Source of the DNA: Hyposmocoma kahamanoa
Lineage: Eukaryota > Arthropoda > Insecta > Lepidoptera > Cosmopterigidae
Reading direction: 5' to 3'
NCBI RefSeq assembly: GCF_003589595.1
Contig: NW_020653900.1
Coordinates: 3,890,223 to 3,954,222, forward strand
Length of the DNA: 64,000 nucleotides
In this document: piece by piece, positions 44,637-57,195 of the stretch
Position numbering within the stretch: the stretch's first letter is position 1
Layout of the letters: each line of letters starts with the position of its first letter
Notes under the pieces: generated by a model
Seen by the model: only the letters and a program-made list of their open reading frames with translations
Told to the model about the DNA's origin: nothing
Databases searched by the model: none
Position numbers and translations under genes: made by a program

Positions 44637-45542
44637 TATTTAATATTCTTAAATATCTGTTCTGAGTCGCGTATTTTGTTTTTTGAATCGTTCTTAAATT
44701 TCTTTTCTTTTTCGTCACTTGCTTTTCTTCTTTCTATCGCCACTCTCAACTAAATTTCTGAAGCAAGCTTCACGTACCCGACTTCACAATAAATTTTCAC
44801 ATCATGTAACCTAACTACTCGTAAAGTATAATATTTATAGTATCATTGAAAACCACGTAACCGACATGCTTATAAAGCATAATATTTCTAGAAATTCCAG
44901 GCCCTTTTGGGATAAGTTCCTTTTTACCATAACCTGTATTTAATTTAAGTAGGGAGTGTTTTTAAACCATTGTACCTGTTTTTATGTCATTATGTTTTGT
45001 TACAACCTTTACGCCTTTACTTTACCTGTTCTTTTCACTTTCTGTACTCTTTCTTTACTTCTACAATAAAATTCATGTCGCCCAAGTCTTGTATTTAATT
45101 ACGCGAGACCCGCGTGACAACCGGTGATAATATGTTTAGTTTAAGGCATCATAAGAGAAGCAGAAGAACTGTTTTGCTAGATTAAATGGTTTAGGTATTC
45201 GTATTAAATAACTGTCTTATAAAAATTATATGGTACACCTAAGAATATTGTCTAAAGAATGTGCTAATTTGTTGCACGATAGGATGTACTTTACCCGATC
45301 ATATAAAATCTCGAAATAAAAGTCTAAAAATAAACGTAAAAATAAAAGTCTGAAACGAATTATTATTTAAGAATAAATTAATTTTGTACATAACTTTTAT
45401 ATGAATATATTTCTCTTTATATACTACAGAGCACCTGCTAAATTTTGATTTTCAACTAAAGCTCTATTCTATACCTGTTAAATTCGCATTTGTCCCAAAA
45501 CTTGTTAATTAACAATTGCCGCGCCGCCCACTGCCCGGCCTG
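44637..45542. other. Unassigned; weak LTR-like end
   Basis: 44804-45117 begins tgtaacctaac and ends gacccgcgtgacaa next to ccggtgat, which resembles a solo LTR followed by a leader, but there is no partner LTR or coding sequence. The rest is AT-rich. Confidence 0.2.
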
Positions 45543-45705
45543 ACCACAAATTCGCAACCACGCAAAAATGGTGGTGCGTTCAGCCGGGCGTTCAAAGTTT
45601 GCGCGTACATTGGGTCTTACGATATGATGATCCAACACTAGACACACGTTTGCACGCAATGTACGCATGCTGAACGCACCAACGGTGCGAATTTGTGCCA
45701 ACGTT
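45543..45705. mobile_element. Foldback MITE (cacaaattcgca ends)
   Basis: cacaaattcgcaaccacgca with ggtggtgcgttcagc on the left; the right reads gctgaacgcaccaacggtgc and gaatttgtg. Inner parts also pair (gcgtacattg / caatgtacgc). The ORF across it is a by-product. Confidence 0.65.
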
Positions 45706-47023
45706 AGAGCTGTGTCAAATTTTCTCCACCTGTTCTCTATCTCTAGGCTCCTACAATTTGGGCTCGAGTTGAAATACTTCGCCTCACGTATTTTATCACA
45801 ATTTTTGCATTTTTATTAATATTGCTGCTAACAAATTGAACCTAGCCGCAGTACCTAACTAACACAGCTCAACAGATAAATACTACTCCTTCCTTCCCGG
45901 GGGTCTACTCCTATTCTTATGAACCAATTACTGTCAAATAAGTAATACTCCATCAAATTAAAAGATGCATGACGCGAATGAAGATTCATATTTTACTTTG
46001 TCTTTTGATCTGATCGAATATTACGTATTTGACTGCAATTGTTTCGGAAGAATGTTGGGCGCAAAACGAGAATAGGCCCCTGCTGTCGTTGCAACGATTT
46101 CAATCTTACATTGTTGGGAAAGTTTCATCGTCACCGACAATGAACGAAATATAAAATACTTCATAAAGTTTATAACTTATACCATAAGCATAAATCTAGC
46201 AAAATAATATAAATTTTTCCGTCATTAAAGTCTACTAGTAGGAAGATAAAGCAACAATTTATGTGGCTCTTATTACAAATGGCGAAGGACTTTATTGCTG
46301 CCCATCATAAAGTAAACAGACGTTATTCCAGGCATATCGCTGAACGTAAATTTATGAAATGGCCCCTCTTCATGGAGCAAATTTGAATGGAGTGCTAATG
46401 ACAATTTATAGTCGTATGACTGATTTTTACTTCATATTTTGCCCTTCTTTTAGAGCATTTGCGCACTACGCCCGGTTCGTCCGAACCCGTTTTGACGTTT
46501 GTCCGCTCATCAAGTTTCGTATTAATTCATATCTAGTACGTTGAAGGAGCTCATTGCTGTGTTGTATTCTTGTCAATACTGACGTGCAGTAAAATTTATG
46601 AATGTATATTTTTACGACACAACTCGGAATTTCTTTTCGAAATTTGAAATTTAAAAAAAATTAATCTAATACGATAGTCACTTATAGGATTGCTGTCCAG
46701 CAAGGACATTGTGTTCTACCTCCGGCAAACTCGGGACAAAGCAAAACATTTCGAATTGACAATACATTAAGTACACAATTTAATTTTTGTTTCATTAAAA
46801 CATTATAATCAGCTACCCCTTGCAATAAATCTAAAATTTATAGATTCGCATTTGATTATATTTTTTTCAATAATGAATTGAGAATTGACCGCACTATCTG
46901 TCTAAACAGCCATGGTAGCGTGCCTGTACACAGTTATAAAAGCGTTATCCGTATTTTCTCGGATTTGAATCGGACTTAGTCCACAAGCAACATCCGAAGT
47001 GGGTCCGAGTTTTCTAGATAGTA
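45706..47023. other. No feature recognised
   Basis: Includes short ORFs at 46359-46544 without domains. Likewise unassigned: 47216-47650, 47891-48639 and 48913-49693, apart from the MITE J empty site near 49094. Confidence 0.4.
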
Positions 47024-47147
47024 GCAATGTCAGCATTACCGTGTTTTGGTTTTGAATAAGGGTGTTGGTGAAATGACAGGCACATGGGACTTGTCAACTT
47101 ACACACGACTTGTTGGTCCCGTTACTTGATGTTATAAAAAAGAAAAA
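47024..47147 (+). repeat. Family A copy with internal deletion
   Basis: ggcacatgggacttgtcaac joins directly to ttacacacgacttgttggtc; about 130 bp of the middle is gone. Confidence 0.75.
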
Positions 47148-47149
47148 AC

Positions 47150-47215
47150 CCCTCGCCTGAGGGAAGACCCGTACCCAGCAGTGGGTCGTATAAATCGGCT
47201 GATAGTGACGATAGG
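47150..47215 (+). repeat. SINE G tail fragment
   Basis: cctgagggaagacccgtacc then cagcagtgggtcgtataaat. Follows directly on a family A end. Confidence 0.6.
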
Positions 47216-47654
47216 TAATTTATTGTTTCCTTTCGCATTATGCACTCCTCATAGACAACTTACTCGAAAGGCACCACCATGCGACCAAAGTTCCTACCAG
47301 GCTGAAACTAGAGCTGTGCAAATCACAGAGTCTTCACCACATAATTGTACATCTTTAGGTATACGGCTTATTACAACCGAAATATTTGTGTTTAGTTTTT
47401 GGTTTTTAAGGTCATCGTACATTACTTTTGCGCTCCGAAAGAATTACCTACGTCTCGTTATTTCTGAAGTGTTATCAAAGAGGTTTTTATTGTCAGTTCT
47501 TTATTGATGGGAAGTGCAAATAGTCAAATACGTTAGGATTGATATGGAATAAACTGAATTCATTATTACGTATTCATTTATATTAGAAATTCAAACAAGT
47601 AATTTAAAATGTGAAATAATGCCCTGAATTTATGTGAAAATACTCTAAGTTAGC

Positions 47655-47890
47655 AACGCTGTGAAGGTAACTCGATGGCAAGTTATTGACAAGTCACTAC
47701 CGTACTGAATCGGTTCTAAAGATTTTAGAATTTATTTTTTTACAAACGACATTAAAGCCATTTGAAAAATGTATATCGTATACTATGCGTGTTTTGTTTA
47801 GTTCAGTTGATATAAATAAAATCATTGGTACATGTAATGTATCTACTGAATACGGCGGTTTTCTTATAAAACTTGGAGGAAAGTTTGTAT
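47655..47890. repeat. Family L copy 2, next to a family K scrap
   Basis: gaatttatttttttacaaac, attaaagccatttgaaaaat, tttagttcagttgatataaa. Confidence 0.65.
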
Positions 47891-48639
47891 TTTTTTCTAT
47901 CGTGAAAATTTGTACGAACTGTTTTTTTCAAAACATATACTTGTCGGAGAACATCCTACATTACATTTACGAAGGCTGTTTTTTTTAAACCTAAAACGTC
48001 AAAGTGACAGTTCCATTTTGTTTCTTTTAATTTTAGTTCTTACTCGATTCTACTCGATTGTAAAGATGGCGTGATTGTCGATACTTTTTATTTTATTAGA
48101 ATGGCAACACTGGCTTGTCTCCGGCCGGAAGTCAGTTTAGCTTCCTTTTTTTAAGTTGACAGTTCGCTAAGGTTAACCGAGCGGCCGCCTTTTTCTAAAT
48201 TCATTCTGTTTCCGATTGCCGAGGAGTAAAGACATCCAAAGACATCACGCCTATCTGAATATATTTTCAAGTGATTTAATTTGCAACACAATAAATCTAC
48301 ATTGGTCTACACGCCTGCGTTATTATTTGGAAGAAATTCCTCGTAATGGACGAGCAATCGAGCTTGATAAATGCCCCCTTTGATGACTCGCCGTTATACT
48401 AATAAGTGTATGTCCTCAATTTTACTATATGAAGAGACCAGGGAAAAAATTAGCAGAGTCACTTAAAACATGTTTTGTATTAAAGAAAAGTTAAAAATTA
48501 AATGTTTAAAATAAACGTTTATGAAATTAATTTATGCTAGTAATACTTTGAAATGATAATGTATGTTGTCAGAGATAAGCGCGGCATAGTCAGAGAAAAA
48601 GTTGTCCATTTTCCGAACAAAATTTCAAATTAAAGTGAA

Positions 48640-48912
48640 ATTTCATAGTCTTCCTTTTATTCAAGATGTTATGTTATAGAAGAAAACAATCCTTATGATT
48701 AAGTCTTTCGATCAGTATAATAAAATTACAGGTGGTTTTTTTTTTTCACATTTTGCGGGTTCGATTCCCGGTTCAGAGAAGCGATTATTTAAAAATCTTT
48801 GAATGCAGTCTGTCAGTCAGCAAAATGAAGTCTTCTTTCAGTAAAATGTTCTATCAATGGTATTTAAGGTACTTTCCCTCCAGGTGGCATAGCCGTGGGA
48901 CACCCTGAATTA
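48640..48912 (+). mobile_element. Second mariner-like element end
   Basis: tactttccctccaggtggca followed by tgggacaccctg is the reverse complement of the 32212 end. Upstream lies gcgggttcgattcccgg as in the other copy. No coding part recognised. Confidence 0.5.
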
Positions 48913-49693
48913 TAAACGTTTTTTTTAATTAAAATGCATAGCATTACATACATTTATGTCAGCATTGACCTTAGTTATGGTAGTATTTATGCGTGTTTTT
49001 TTCACCAATGTTTAAAAGTTTTCCTCTCCATCATTCCTTTCCTGGACTCTTAATTTTTTTTTCTACGTAATTGATTCCGCAATTTCACTGTCATGCAGAA
49101 TCAACCAAAGCCATTTTAGATTGTATGGACTCTTAACTTTTAGCAGAAACGAAAAAAATTCACACACACATGAGATGATTTAAATTTAACATTCGGGGCC
49201 CTGTGTTTTTATTTGTATTTGTTTTTTTATAAATGCAGCATATAATAATAAATAAGCAAATAAATGGTTTAAATGGTTATTGACGATGATCAGAATTGAT
49301 AAAATACAAGCATGATTAAAGAAATATTATGACTGCAGTCGTAGCATAGGCGAAAATGTGCGTACATAATTTATGGGTCTGGAACTCGTAGGTCTTCACA
49401 AAGTTTCAAACTGTACTTAAGAGGAGAGTGCAAAGCCAGGTGGCGAGCAAGTTAGGTTGTTCATTGGTTTGATCACTCCTGTGTACAGTTCTATTTGCGT
49501 AAACGGCAAAGAATCATCAAGAGAGGCCAATTTATCGACACTGCAAAGATCTCTTCATATTTAAAGAAAAATGCCTAGACTTAATATTAAAACTCACGTT
49601 AGAGCGTTGATCACATTTTACAAACTTAACCTTATTTTTACTGAATGTAATGGTGTTTTTGCTACCATAATATTTTTTTTGTGAATATTTTTT

Positions 49694-49890
49694 TATAGCC
49701 CCGCACTAGGGCAACCCTGTTTCGCGGGTGCCATAGACACACACATAGACAACCACAAATTACACCCAAACTCATGAGATAAATATGAGCCATACAAATA
49801 TTTCTCTCTCTCTGATTCTTGCCCAGGAATCAAACCCGAGACCTCTGCGTGGCTGACCAGCATGATAAACTGTTCACGGAGGCAGTTAAT
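49694..49890 (-). repeat. SINE E copy
   Basis: atagccccgcactagggcaa, gacaaccacaaattacaccc, caggaatcaaacccgagacc, ttcacggaggca. Confidence 0.8.
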
Positions 49891-49904
49891 TCAAATTACT
49901 CCAC

Positions 49905-50075
49905 TAGTTTGTTATTATAATTATTTATATAAAGATCGACTTCCTTCGATCTGTCTCGACTCGTACCAGTGACTGTTGCCTCAACGTGGCTACAGGCAAC
50001 AGTTTATGGTTCGACTCCAGTCGGGTCAATGGAATTTTTCTTTGATCTTTGTATGAACAATCATCCTGGTTTCTT
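49905..50075. repeat. Two SINE P copies head to head
   Basis: Minus half: attactccactagtttgtta to cagtgactgttgcc. Plus half: aggcaacagtttatggttcg, actccagtcgggtc, then tttgatctttgtatgaacaa. The heads face each other across about 13 bp. Confidence 0.6.
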
Positions 50076-50474
50076 TTTTCATCCTAATTTCAGTATTTGA
50101 ATCCCTTAAAAGTGATTCCCGCAAATATTTATATCTCACTACATCTATTTGCAACATTAGTATTAAACAAGAATTGTTTAAGTGGGCAACTGTAGCCCTC
50201 TTTCTTGCTTGTTCCGATCTTAGTGGTGCATTTGCGAAATGTGTTTAATAAATGCATTACAAATTAAAATATAATTTTCACTTAAAAACAATTCGAAAAT
50301 CAAATTACAAACGTGGAAGGCCACGAACCTGATCTTCTTAGTTTATTCGCTGCTCACCATGGTTTGAATAATAGTGATATTTACGTATTTAACGTCTACG
50401 TCACACATATTGTTGTTGCTACTGGCGCAAGCAGGACGACAAATCCGTGTCTATATTTGAGTTTAATTAAATTT

Positions 50475-50670
50475 GTATTGAATTGATATTCAATTAATTT
50501 TGTGAGATTACTTCACTAGTTTGTTTTAATTATTAATACAAGATGTAAGAGAGAAAGATGCAAGGAATACACTTTAAAAAAATCCCTTCCGTGTGGCCTG
50601 ATTGGAACCGATGTGTTCTACTACTGCTAACTAAGCCACGGATCGAACCGGCGGACCTCGCGAATTTTTC
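50475..50670 (-). repeat. SINE P copy
   Basis: gaattgatattcaattaatt, gattacttcactagtttgtt, then head gaaccgatgtgttctactac and ctaactaagccacggatcga (reverse complement of the A-box side). Confidence 0.7.
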
Positions 50671-50804
50671 TATGTGCTTATTGTCGGATCTTTTGTATTT
50701 GGTCTTTTTGCCCTAGCGCCATCTATGAGAAATATATGAAAGTATTTCATCACACAGTTAGGTAACTTTACAGCTACCAGCCCTGGCTAGAGATGTTCCA
50801 TCTG

Positions 50805-50885
50805 TAATTAAATTTGTATTAATTGATGTTCAATTGTTTTTAACAAAGACACTTAGAAAAAAAATCCTTCAATCCGATTTTTTAT
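50805..50885 (-). repeat. SINE P tail fragment
   Basis: ttgtattaattgatgttcaa ... aatccttcaatccga. Confidence 0.5.
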
Positions 50886-50924
50886 TTTTATTTTTTAAGT
50901 TTATTAAATGTCACTATGTTTCAC

Positions 50925-51080
50925 CACCTTGATATTCAACTACATATTTTTATGAAATTACTCCACTACTTTGTTATAATTGTTAATACAAAGATCGAAC
51001 ACTTGGAAAAAATTCCTTCGATCCGGTTGGATTTAAACCAACAACGTCTTCGTGCGAACCGCGAAGTGATTACGTGTCTG
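50925..51080 (-). repeat. SINE P copy
   Basis: gaaattactccactactttg, acaaagatcgaacacttgga, ccttcgatccggttgg, aaccaacaacgtcttcgtgc. Confidence 0.65.
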
Positions 51081-51469
51081 GGTCCTTTTTAGATATAATA
51101 TAAATCAGGTTCTAAACGACGTCCAATTTGGAGATGTTTAGAAATAACCGCCACTAAATTACACGTATTATTAATCTCTAATAGTTATTACTCCGTGGAA
51201 AATTTTTTGTCAGATAGAGAGATGAGATAAATGGGCAATTTCCCATCAGCCACATTATATTCTTCATAATATGTTCATGTTGCTTTGTAGGAAGTGACAA
51301 TATAATGTATATTTTTACCCCCGCCGCAAAAAGAGAGGCACAAACTTCAAAGTTATTCGACTTGTACTTCATTTGAAAATCGCATTATTCAACTATTTTA
51401 AATGGGAAAGAGAAATTGGAATTAATTCATAATTTTCTTGCTTAAAGTTCTCCATTTTAAATAGTACTC

Positions 51470-51770
51470 TACGGGGTTATACTTAAAGCCTACTTTTGAA
51501 AGTCTCAGAGGGACTCATGGCACTGCGGAACAAGGACGTGGCGTCGCTTCTCATGTGCGTCATTCCATGCATATTAAGAAGTCCACTCGCACCGTCCTCC
51601 ATTGCTTTTCATTTATGACACCTCAGTCACCCGCTATTCAATCTTCGGTAATGTCTCCATTGCAAATGCTCATTTGTACAGATTTTACTTCGACGAAGGC
51701 TTTTTATGACGAATTTACAGCCATTTTATGAAGTAGTACGTTGTAAAACGTGGAACGAATTCTTGTATTG
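51470..51770. other. Unique, repeat-free stretch
   Basis: gacgtggcgtcgcttctcat, acctcagtcacccgctattc and neighbours match nothing else here and have no ORF. 51081-51469 and 51771-52065 are AT-rich and unassigned. Confidence 0.25.
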
Positions 51771-52065
51771 TAATTTATTATTTTTACTTTGTTATCCTAT
51801 ATTTATTTACATTTATTATTTATCCTAGATTTATATCCTAGTATTTTTAAGAAACAAAGTAGATATAGCTAGTTATCTTATAAGAAGAACAAACCGTAGA
51901 ATTCTTCAACGTGTGAACCCAATACTTTCATATTGACTTGTTTAAAGTTTTATAGTTATACTGTGTATACAACCGTAAATCAATGTTCTTTTTTTTATTA
52001 ACTTTTTTTTTACACACTATTTTTTCACTCTAGGGATATATATGATGAGGAGTAATATGATCATT

Positions 52066-52258
52066 GTTTTGAAGGGTAAGAAGGGTGCTGGTGAAATTAA
52101 TGGCATAATGATGCGTCCCGTCAAATTATGTCTCAGGGCGTAGTGTCATATCTTTGAGACTTAAATCTCTGAGTGGTATTGTAACTGCAATGGACAGGCG
52201 TGTCGCTTACCGCCAGGAGCACAATTTGGCCCAGTCATTTGGTAATAAAAAAAAAAAT
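52066..52258 (+). repeat. Family A copy
   Basis: gaagggtgctggtgaaatta, gatctttgagact-like block, caggcgtgtcgcttaccgcc, A-rich end. Confidence 0.75.
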
Positions 52259-52599
52259 GTCCTATAATAATCTTTCTCTTGTCCGATCGATTTTAAGTTT
52301 ATCATAGTATGAAATTATTACTATTACAGGGCCCATGGTCGCGGTTGACTGACGTGGTACAGTCGTCAACCAGTTATGTCTAATATTGATACAAACCACA
52401 CTATTTTTTCACTATAGTTACAATAGTTATTAATTAAATACGTAATTTTTAATTTTACAAAGAAAACATTACAATTTACGCTACATTAAATTTTACAAAT
52501 TATTTTATTGAATGAATTTTTATGAAGTTCAATTTATTATTAATTAATAATAGAAATTAGTTCATAGTACATAAATACCGTTTTTATTTCAAAGTATTT

Positions 52600-53051
52600 A
52601 ACCGACTTCAAAAAGGAGGAGGTTCTCAATTCGACTGTATGTTTTTTGTTTTTTTTTTTTTGGTATGTATGTTACCCGATAACTTCGGTATTTGTGAACC
52701 GATTTTCATGATTCTTTTTTTGTTGGAAAGGGGATACCTCCATAGTGGTCCCATTTCATTTTGAAGAAAATCATCCACCTCTAAGGGTGGCTGTTCACGC
52801 ATGAAGATTCATTTTTATAAATAGCGCCTAAATTTTACTAAGGAGCAATTATTTTAATGGTTGATTTCGCTATTTCTCCAATTCAAGGCGTTTTTCTCTC
52901 CATATACTTCGAGTAGTGTGAACCGATTTTTATTATCTCCAGTCTCAAGTCCTGTATAGTGGCGAATTTAAGGATATTTCAATAAAACTTAGCAAATAGA
53001 CGTAATTCCACGTACTTTTGAGGTCTAATTTTTTAGTACTCTCTACTGAGA
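52600..53051 (+). repeat. Family I copy, full length
   Basis: aaccgacttcaaaaaggagg, ggttctcaattcgactgtat, gtgaaccgattttcatgatt, tgtatagtggcgaatttaag, gtaattccacgtacttttga. Confidence 0.8.
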
Positions 53052-53359
53052 TGTGTTCATTTCATACAAAGTAGACTTTAACTTAAACACATGAAGACAT
53101 TGAACAAGAATTCCTTAAATACACTAAGATAATATTAGTTCATTCATTATAATTTCTCGGAATATTTGAAGTAATTTAGGACGCGACGTGCCAGAGAAAA
53201 CATATAAGTAAATTCGCGGGGTGGAGCTCTGGTCCTGTGTACAAAGGCTTTTAAAGCAAACATAGGGTTTTAACCATATGTTTGTTGGATTTAACCTTCG
53301 TTTGCTTTTCACACTTATCCTGGCAAAGACGCGTGAAATTTTTTCGCACTATTTTTTTA

Positions 53360-53617
53360 AGCCTTGGTGTCCTAATGGTTTGACCTCCCGCCTCTCAAAG
53401 AGGCTGTGAGATCGAAGCTGGGAAATATATGCGTGAAATTATAAAAGAAAAGCTTTTCGGTAAGGGAAAACGTCGTGACGAAATCTGTACGTCAAAAAAG
53501 GGCTCACAACCCTCGGACAACGTTTGAAGTCCCTAACTCGTATTAGGCCAGCGTGGCGGACTATGACCTGAACTAACTAAAAGGAGACCCGTACCCGGCA
53601 GTGGGACTTATAAATAC
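53360..53617 (+). repeat. SINE G copy
   Basis: Head ccttggtgtcctaatggttt, gacctcccgcctctcaaaga; body acgtttgaagtccctaactc; tail ggagacccgtacccggcagt. Followed at once by SINE E in reverse. Confidence 0.75.
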
Positions 53618-53792
53618 CACACACACTCATAGCCCCGCACTAAGGAAACCCTATATCGCGGGTGCTATGGACACTCTCATAAACTACCACAAATTACACC
53701 CAAACTCACGAGAGAAATAAATGTAGGCAATACACAGAGTACATATTTCTCCCGGCCTGGGAATCGAACCTAGGACGTCTGCGTGGTAATGG
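53618..53792 (-). repeat. SINE E copy
   Basis: ctcatagccccgcactaagg, ccacaaattacacccaaact, cctgggaatcgaacctagga. Confidence 0.75.
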
Positions 53793-54045
53793 AGGCACAA
53801 ATGAGTGAGTGATGTTGATTTTGTGAAATAAGACAAGTGATCAAATTTATTGAGATTTATATTTATGTAATAGTTTTGCTACTCCACGAACTCGATGAAG
53901 GTTAAAAATACTGGTTGAAAAAATATTTAACACAAGATCAGGTACTTTAAGGCAAGGCAAGGTAACTTACTTCCATTTTTATTAACGTGTATTTCCGCAA
54001 AGTTACGCCTGAATCTATAAATTATTCGAACCAATAAATTTTGTA

Positions 54046-54305
54046 GACGTAGAACTCCTTGTGAAAAAGTTCGTCCAGGCCACTGCCACCTTACCTGTTC
54101 TTGCCGCCAAGTAGTAATATGAGCATGCGTTCCAGTTTGGAAGGGTAAGGGTGCTGGTGAAAATACACATGTGACTTGTCAACTTATATCTCATCTTTGC
54201 GATTTAATGCTCTGAGTGGCACTGCATTTGTTATGGATAGGGGTGTCGCTTACCACCACGCCCACGATTTTTTCGTCTCGTCACTTGTATTATAAAAAAT
54301 AAAAA
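54046..54305 (+). repeat. Family A copy
   Basis: ccttgtgaaaaagttcgtcc, ccaccttacctgttcttgcc, aagggtgctggtgaaaatac, gtgtcgcttaccaccacgcc. Confidence 0.8.
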
Positions 54306-54756
54306 ACGAGATCTATTCGGTGGTGAATAATGCCTGATAAACAACCAATAGACTATCGTTAATCTGAAAACAATAAAAATCCTATTGGACATTTAAACTT
54401 TTCTTTTATTTGACATTATAATTTCCTCTCTCCTCGGTTTGATACTCCAATTACAATGTTACTCATAAATCTTAGATGCAAGGTTAATATGCGATTAACA
54501 TTCACAGGCATTTTCAAAAGCTTTTCCTGTATCAAAACATTTAATTAAAAGTTTACCTACAAGTTTCTAATACAGGGAGACAAAATAATGATGACGATTT
54601 GAAATTCCTGTTCACTCATGTGTTACGTTACATTCCGAATGTGCTAAAATGTTTTCCAATCGTGTATACATCGCTAGTGATGAGATGGAGGACATCCCCC
54701 GCCTACCAATTCAAGCTTGCTGAATTCAAGGTCAAAGGTTTCTCACCTGTTTCTAG

Positions 54757-55190
54757 ATCATCATCATCAGGTTATCGCATTCCATTGTTGAACATAGACC
54801 TCTCCTAACGTGGTGCACGTTTCACCCGATTCTCAGTTTGTTGCATCCATCTGCTACCAGCAACCTGCAGCAGATTGTTACTTCGTCTAGCTAGAAGGCG
54901 TCCTACCTACGTTTGCCAAGTCGTAGACTCATGATATCGTTTCCCCTAACGGTTATAGGTTCTCGGCAGATATGGCCAGCACACTGACACTTCAGCTTGC
55001 TTATTCTACCAGCTATGATGATGACCTTGGTTATCTGCAGTTAGCCTTATTTCGAATCTTAGCTTTCAGATATACTCTGAACATAGCTCGTTCCTCAGCT
55101 CGCTGAGTAACTAATTGGTGGACTAGTCTGAAACTGAGTGTTCACGTCTCATAGCAGTTAGAACACACTGATTAAATAAAAACCTTTGTT
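54757..55190 (-). pseudogene. RTE-like LINE ORF2 C-terminus with ATC tail
   Basis: Read on the minus strand: VFNQCVLTAM near 55185, ERAMFRVYLKAKIRNKA near 55070, AGHICREP near 54970, then a stop-rich stretch with the spacing of the family's RPP.RW.DD....G..W block, and VYVQQWNAIT followed by TGA near 54775. The DNA after the stop is TGA repeats (atcatcatcatc on the plus strand, 54757-54770), the short tail typical of RTE-type elements. Several stops: a dead copy. Confidence 0.7.
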
Positions 55191-55589
55191 TTCAAATTTT
55201 GTGGTATGGGTGGCGAGAAAAGCCGACATTATTTTCCAAAGGCTGCCCAGCCAAGCTGAATACTATTTAGCTATTTCTAGTTGTGGGGCGTAATTAAATG
55301 CCATGTTTATTTTAATGAAGCTTTATTGACAAGCTATTTAAAAGAAAACATTAAATGTTTATTTTTCGAGTTACGGATACCAGCCCGTTGCACCCAGTGC
55401 CAAGTACATGTTTATTTGGTAATGTATGAAGTGACTGCGCTGTATATGTTAATAAACTTCGCAGGAACGTTATTAGTCATGCTAAACCCTGTAAACGTAC
55501 CATCGACTACACTTTCTACAAATAATTATAATATTGCTGACTCTCTTCTTGACAATCTTCTTCATCTTATTTAAGACCAAGTTTCGGTG

Positions 55590-55965
55590 GAGATTTCCTT
55601 GTACGAGACGACATTAACCTTTTCCCTTATCTGATCTCAATAGCTTCATCTCGGTCTTCCTCTGTCTATCATTCCTTCGATATTTTTTCTATAATGCTTC
55701 TAAGCAAACTGTCGTGACGGTTCAGAAGCCCTAACATCTTTCCCCTTCGATTCTCTATTGTCTTTAATAAGCTCCTCTGTTCCTGCACTGTTGTTGACAA
55801 GAAAGAGATCCTCATTGGTTTTTTTTCCATCCATTTGATTCTGTCCATTCTTCTCTAGCACCACGTCTCAAATACTTTCAATTGTTCTTAGTCTCACTGT
55901 ATCATTCATTGTCCATGCTTCAGATGTAAGCCTATTTAATATAAACCTTTGTAAGTTGTTTTTGA
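55590..55965 (-). pseudogene. Second decayed LINE ORF2 C-terminus
   Basis: Minus-strand pieces in changing frames: SEAWTMND near 55920, KKTNEDLF near 55825, ENRRGKMLGLLNRHDSLLRS near 55735, DRGRPRMKLL near 55665 and GKVNVVSYKE near 55615. The set RRGKM.GHL.RHD...II...GRPR is the C-terminal signature of another common insect LINE (endonuclease-reverse transcriptase). Different sequence from the 54757-55190 copy, so an independent insertion. Confidence 0.7.
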
Positions 55966-56014
55966 AATTTTTGCCTTTCATTCATCCGTTGATGTTTTAA
56001 TTTTAAAAACCTTT

Positions 56015-56497
56015 TTAACCGACTTTAAAAAAGTAGGAGATTATCAATTCGCCTGTATGTTTTTTTTGTATGTGCGTTACGCGATAACTTGCATTTGTGA
56101 ACCGATTTTCATGATTCTTTTTTTGTTGGAAAGGGGGTACTTCCGTAATGGTCCTATTTCATTTTGAACAAAATCATCCACCTCTAAAGGTGGCTGTTCA
56201 CGCATGAAGATTCATTCTTATGAATAGCGCCTAAATTTTACTAAAGAGCAATTTTTTTAATGGTTGATTTTGCTATTTCTCCAATTCCAGGCATTTTTCT
56301 CTCAACATACTTTGAGTAGTGAGAACCGATTTTTTATTATCTCCAGTGTCAAGTCCTGTATAGTGGCGAACTATACAGGACTTCTATAAAACTTGATATT
56401 TCATATTCGGATATATTTCAATAAAACTTAGCAAATAGACGTAATTCCACGTACCACTGAGGTCGGTTTTCTTAATACTCTGTACTGAGATTATTAT
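56015..56497 (+). repeat. Family I copy with snap-back hairpin
   Basis: aaccgactttaaaaaagtag, ggtggctgttcacgcatgaa, gtaattccacgtaccactga. Carries a perfect 13-bp hairpin at 56351-56383 that other copies lack. Confidence 0.8.
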
Positions 56498-57159
56498 TAG
56501 TCATTATTCATGAAATTATGATACATCTAGAATCACTGGTATATACGTTTTTATTACATCTGAATACTTAACTAACTGATTAAAGCATTTGTTTTTGAAA
56601 AAAAAGCTCAGTATTTTGGCGATTTTCATTCCGTGAAAGTATGGAGGAAAAAAATGTCATTTCCATTTTCAAACACGTGGAAAATTCTGTAGGAAATTCA
56701 GTATAAAATTTACGCGGTATTTACAAAGGCCGACCAGCCGACCGGCCTCACAGACTCAGCTGTCACGTCATATCTGTATAACCGCTGCCGTGACACGATG
56801 TCAATCAAACACGGTATTTTCCGGAAAATTTAGAGACGTCTTAAAACGAACAAAAGACTTTTTTTTAAATTTTCACTATAGAGCAAACTCCCTTAAAAAT
56901 AGATATTTTAGTGTCACAAGATATAAGGTAAAATATTTGAGTTTCTCGATAACTAATTATATTGGCTTGTTTGCGTAATACTTGAACGATTCCGAAGAAT
57001 GGAATTAATTAATCGAAGAATTAATTTTTTTTGAAGATTCTTTGTCCAAGCTTTGTCCAAAATGGAAGTGGATTTGCCGCTACAACTCTAATTATTTTAA
57101 GTGTGTTGCAGAGATATTTTGCTTTCGAAATTTGACGACTTCTGTGATCAAATAGCTTG
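56498..57159. other. No feature recognised
   Basis: Nothing recognised. The same holds for 52259-52599, 53052-53359, 53793-54045, 54306-54756, 55191-55589, 57501-58021, 58288-58727, 59384-59761, 61653-62211, 62829-63025 and 63176-63888. Confidence 0.4.
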
Positions 57160-57195
57160 CACACCAGTTTTCATGGCGTCGCCATCTCTGAGGTC
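57160..57195 (+). repeat. SINE F head fragment, cut by the next repeat
   Basis: gcttgcacaccagttttcat and ggcgtcgccatctctgaggt, then the GATA-tailed LINE end replaces the rest. Confidence 0.55.

Noticed and set aside
44072..44749. Long frames across the gap
   Set aside because: They are open only because of 400 Ns.
44804..45117. Solo LTR
   Set aside because: TG start and a plausible end, but no second copy, target duplication or primer site that I can defend; kept only as a note.
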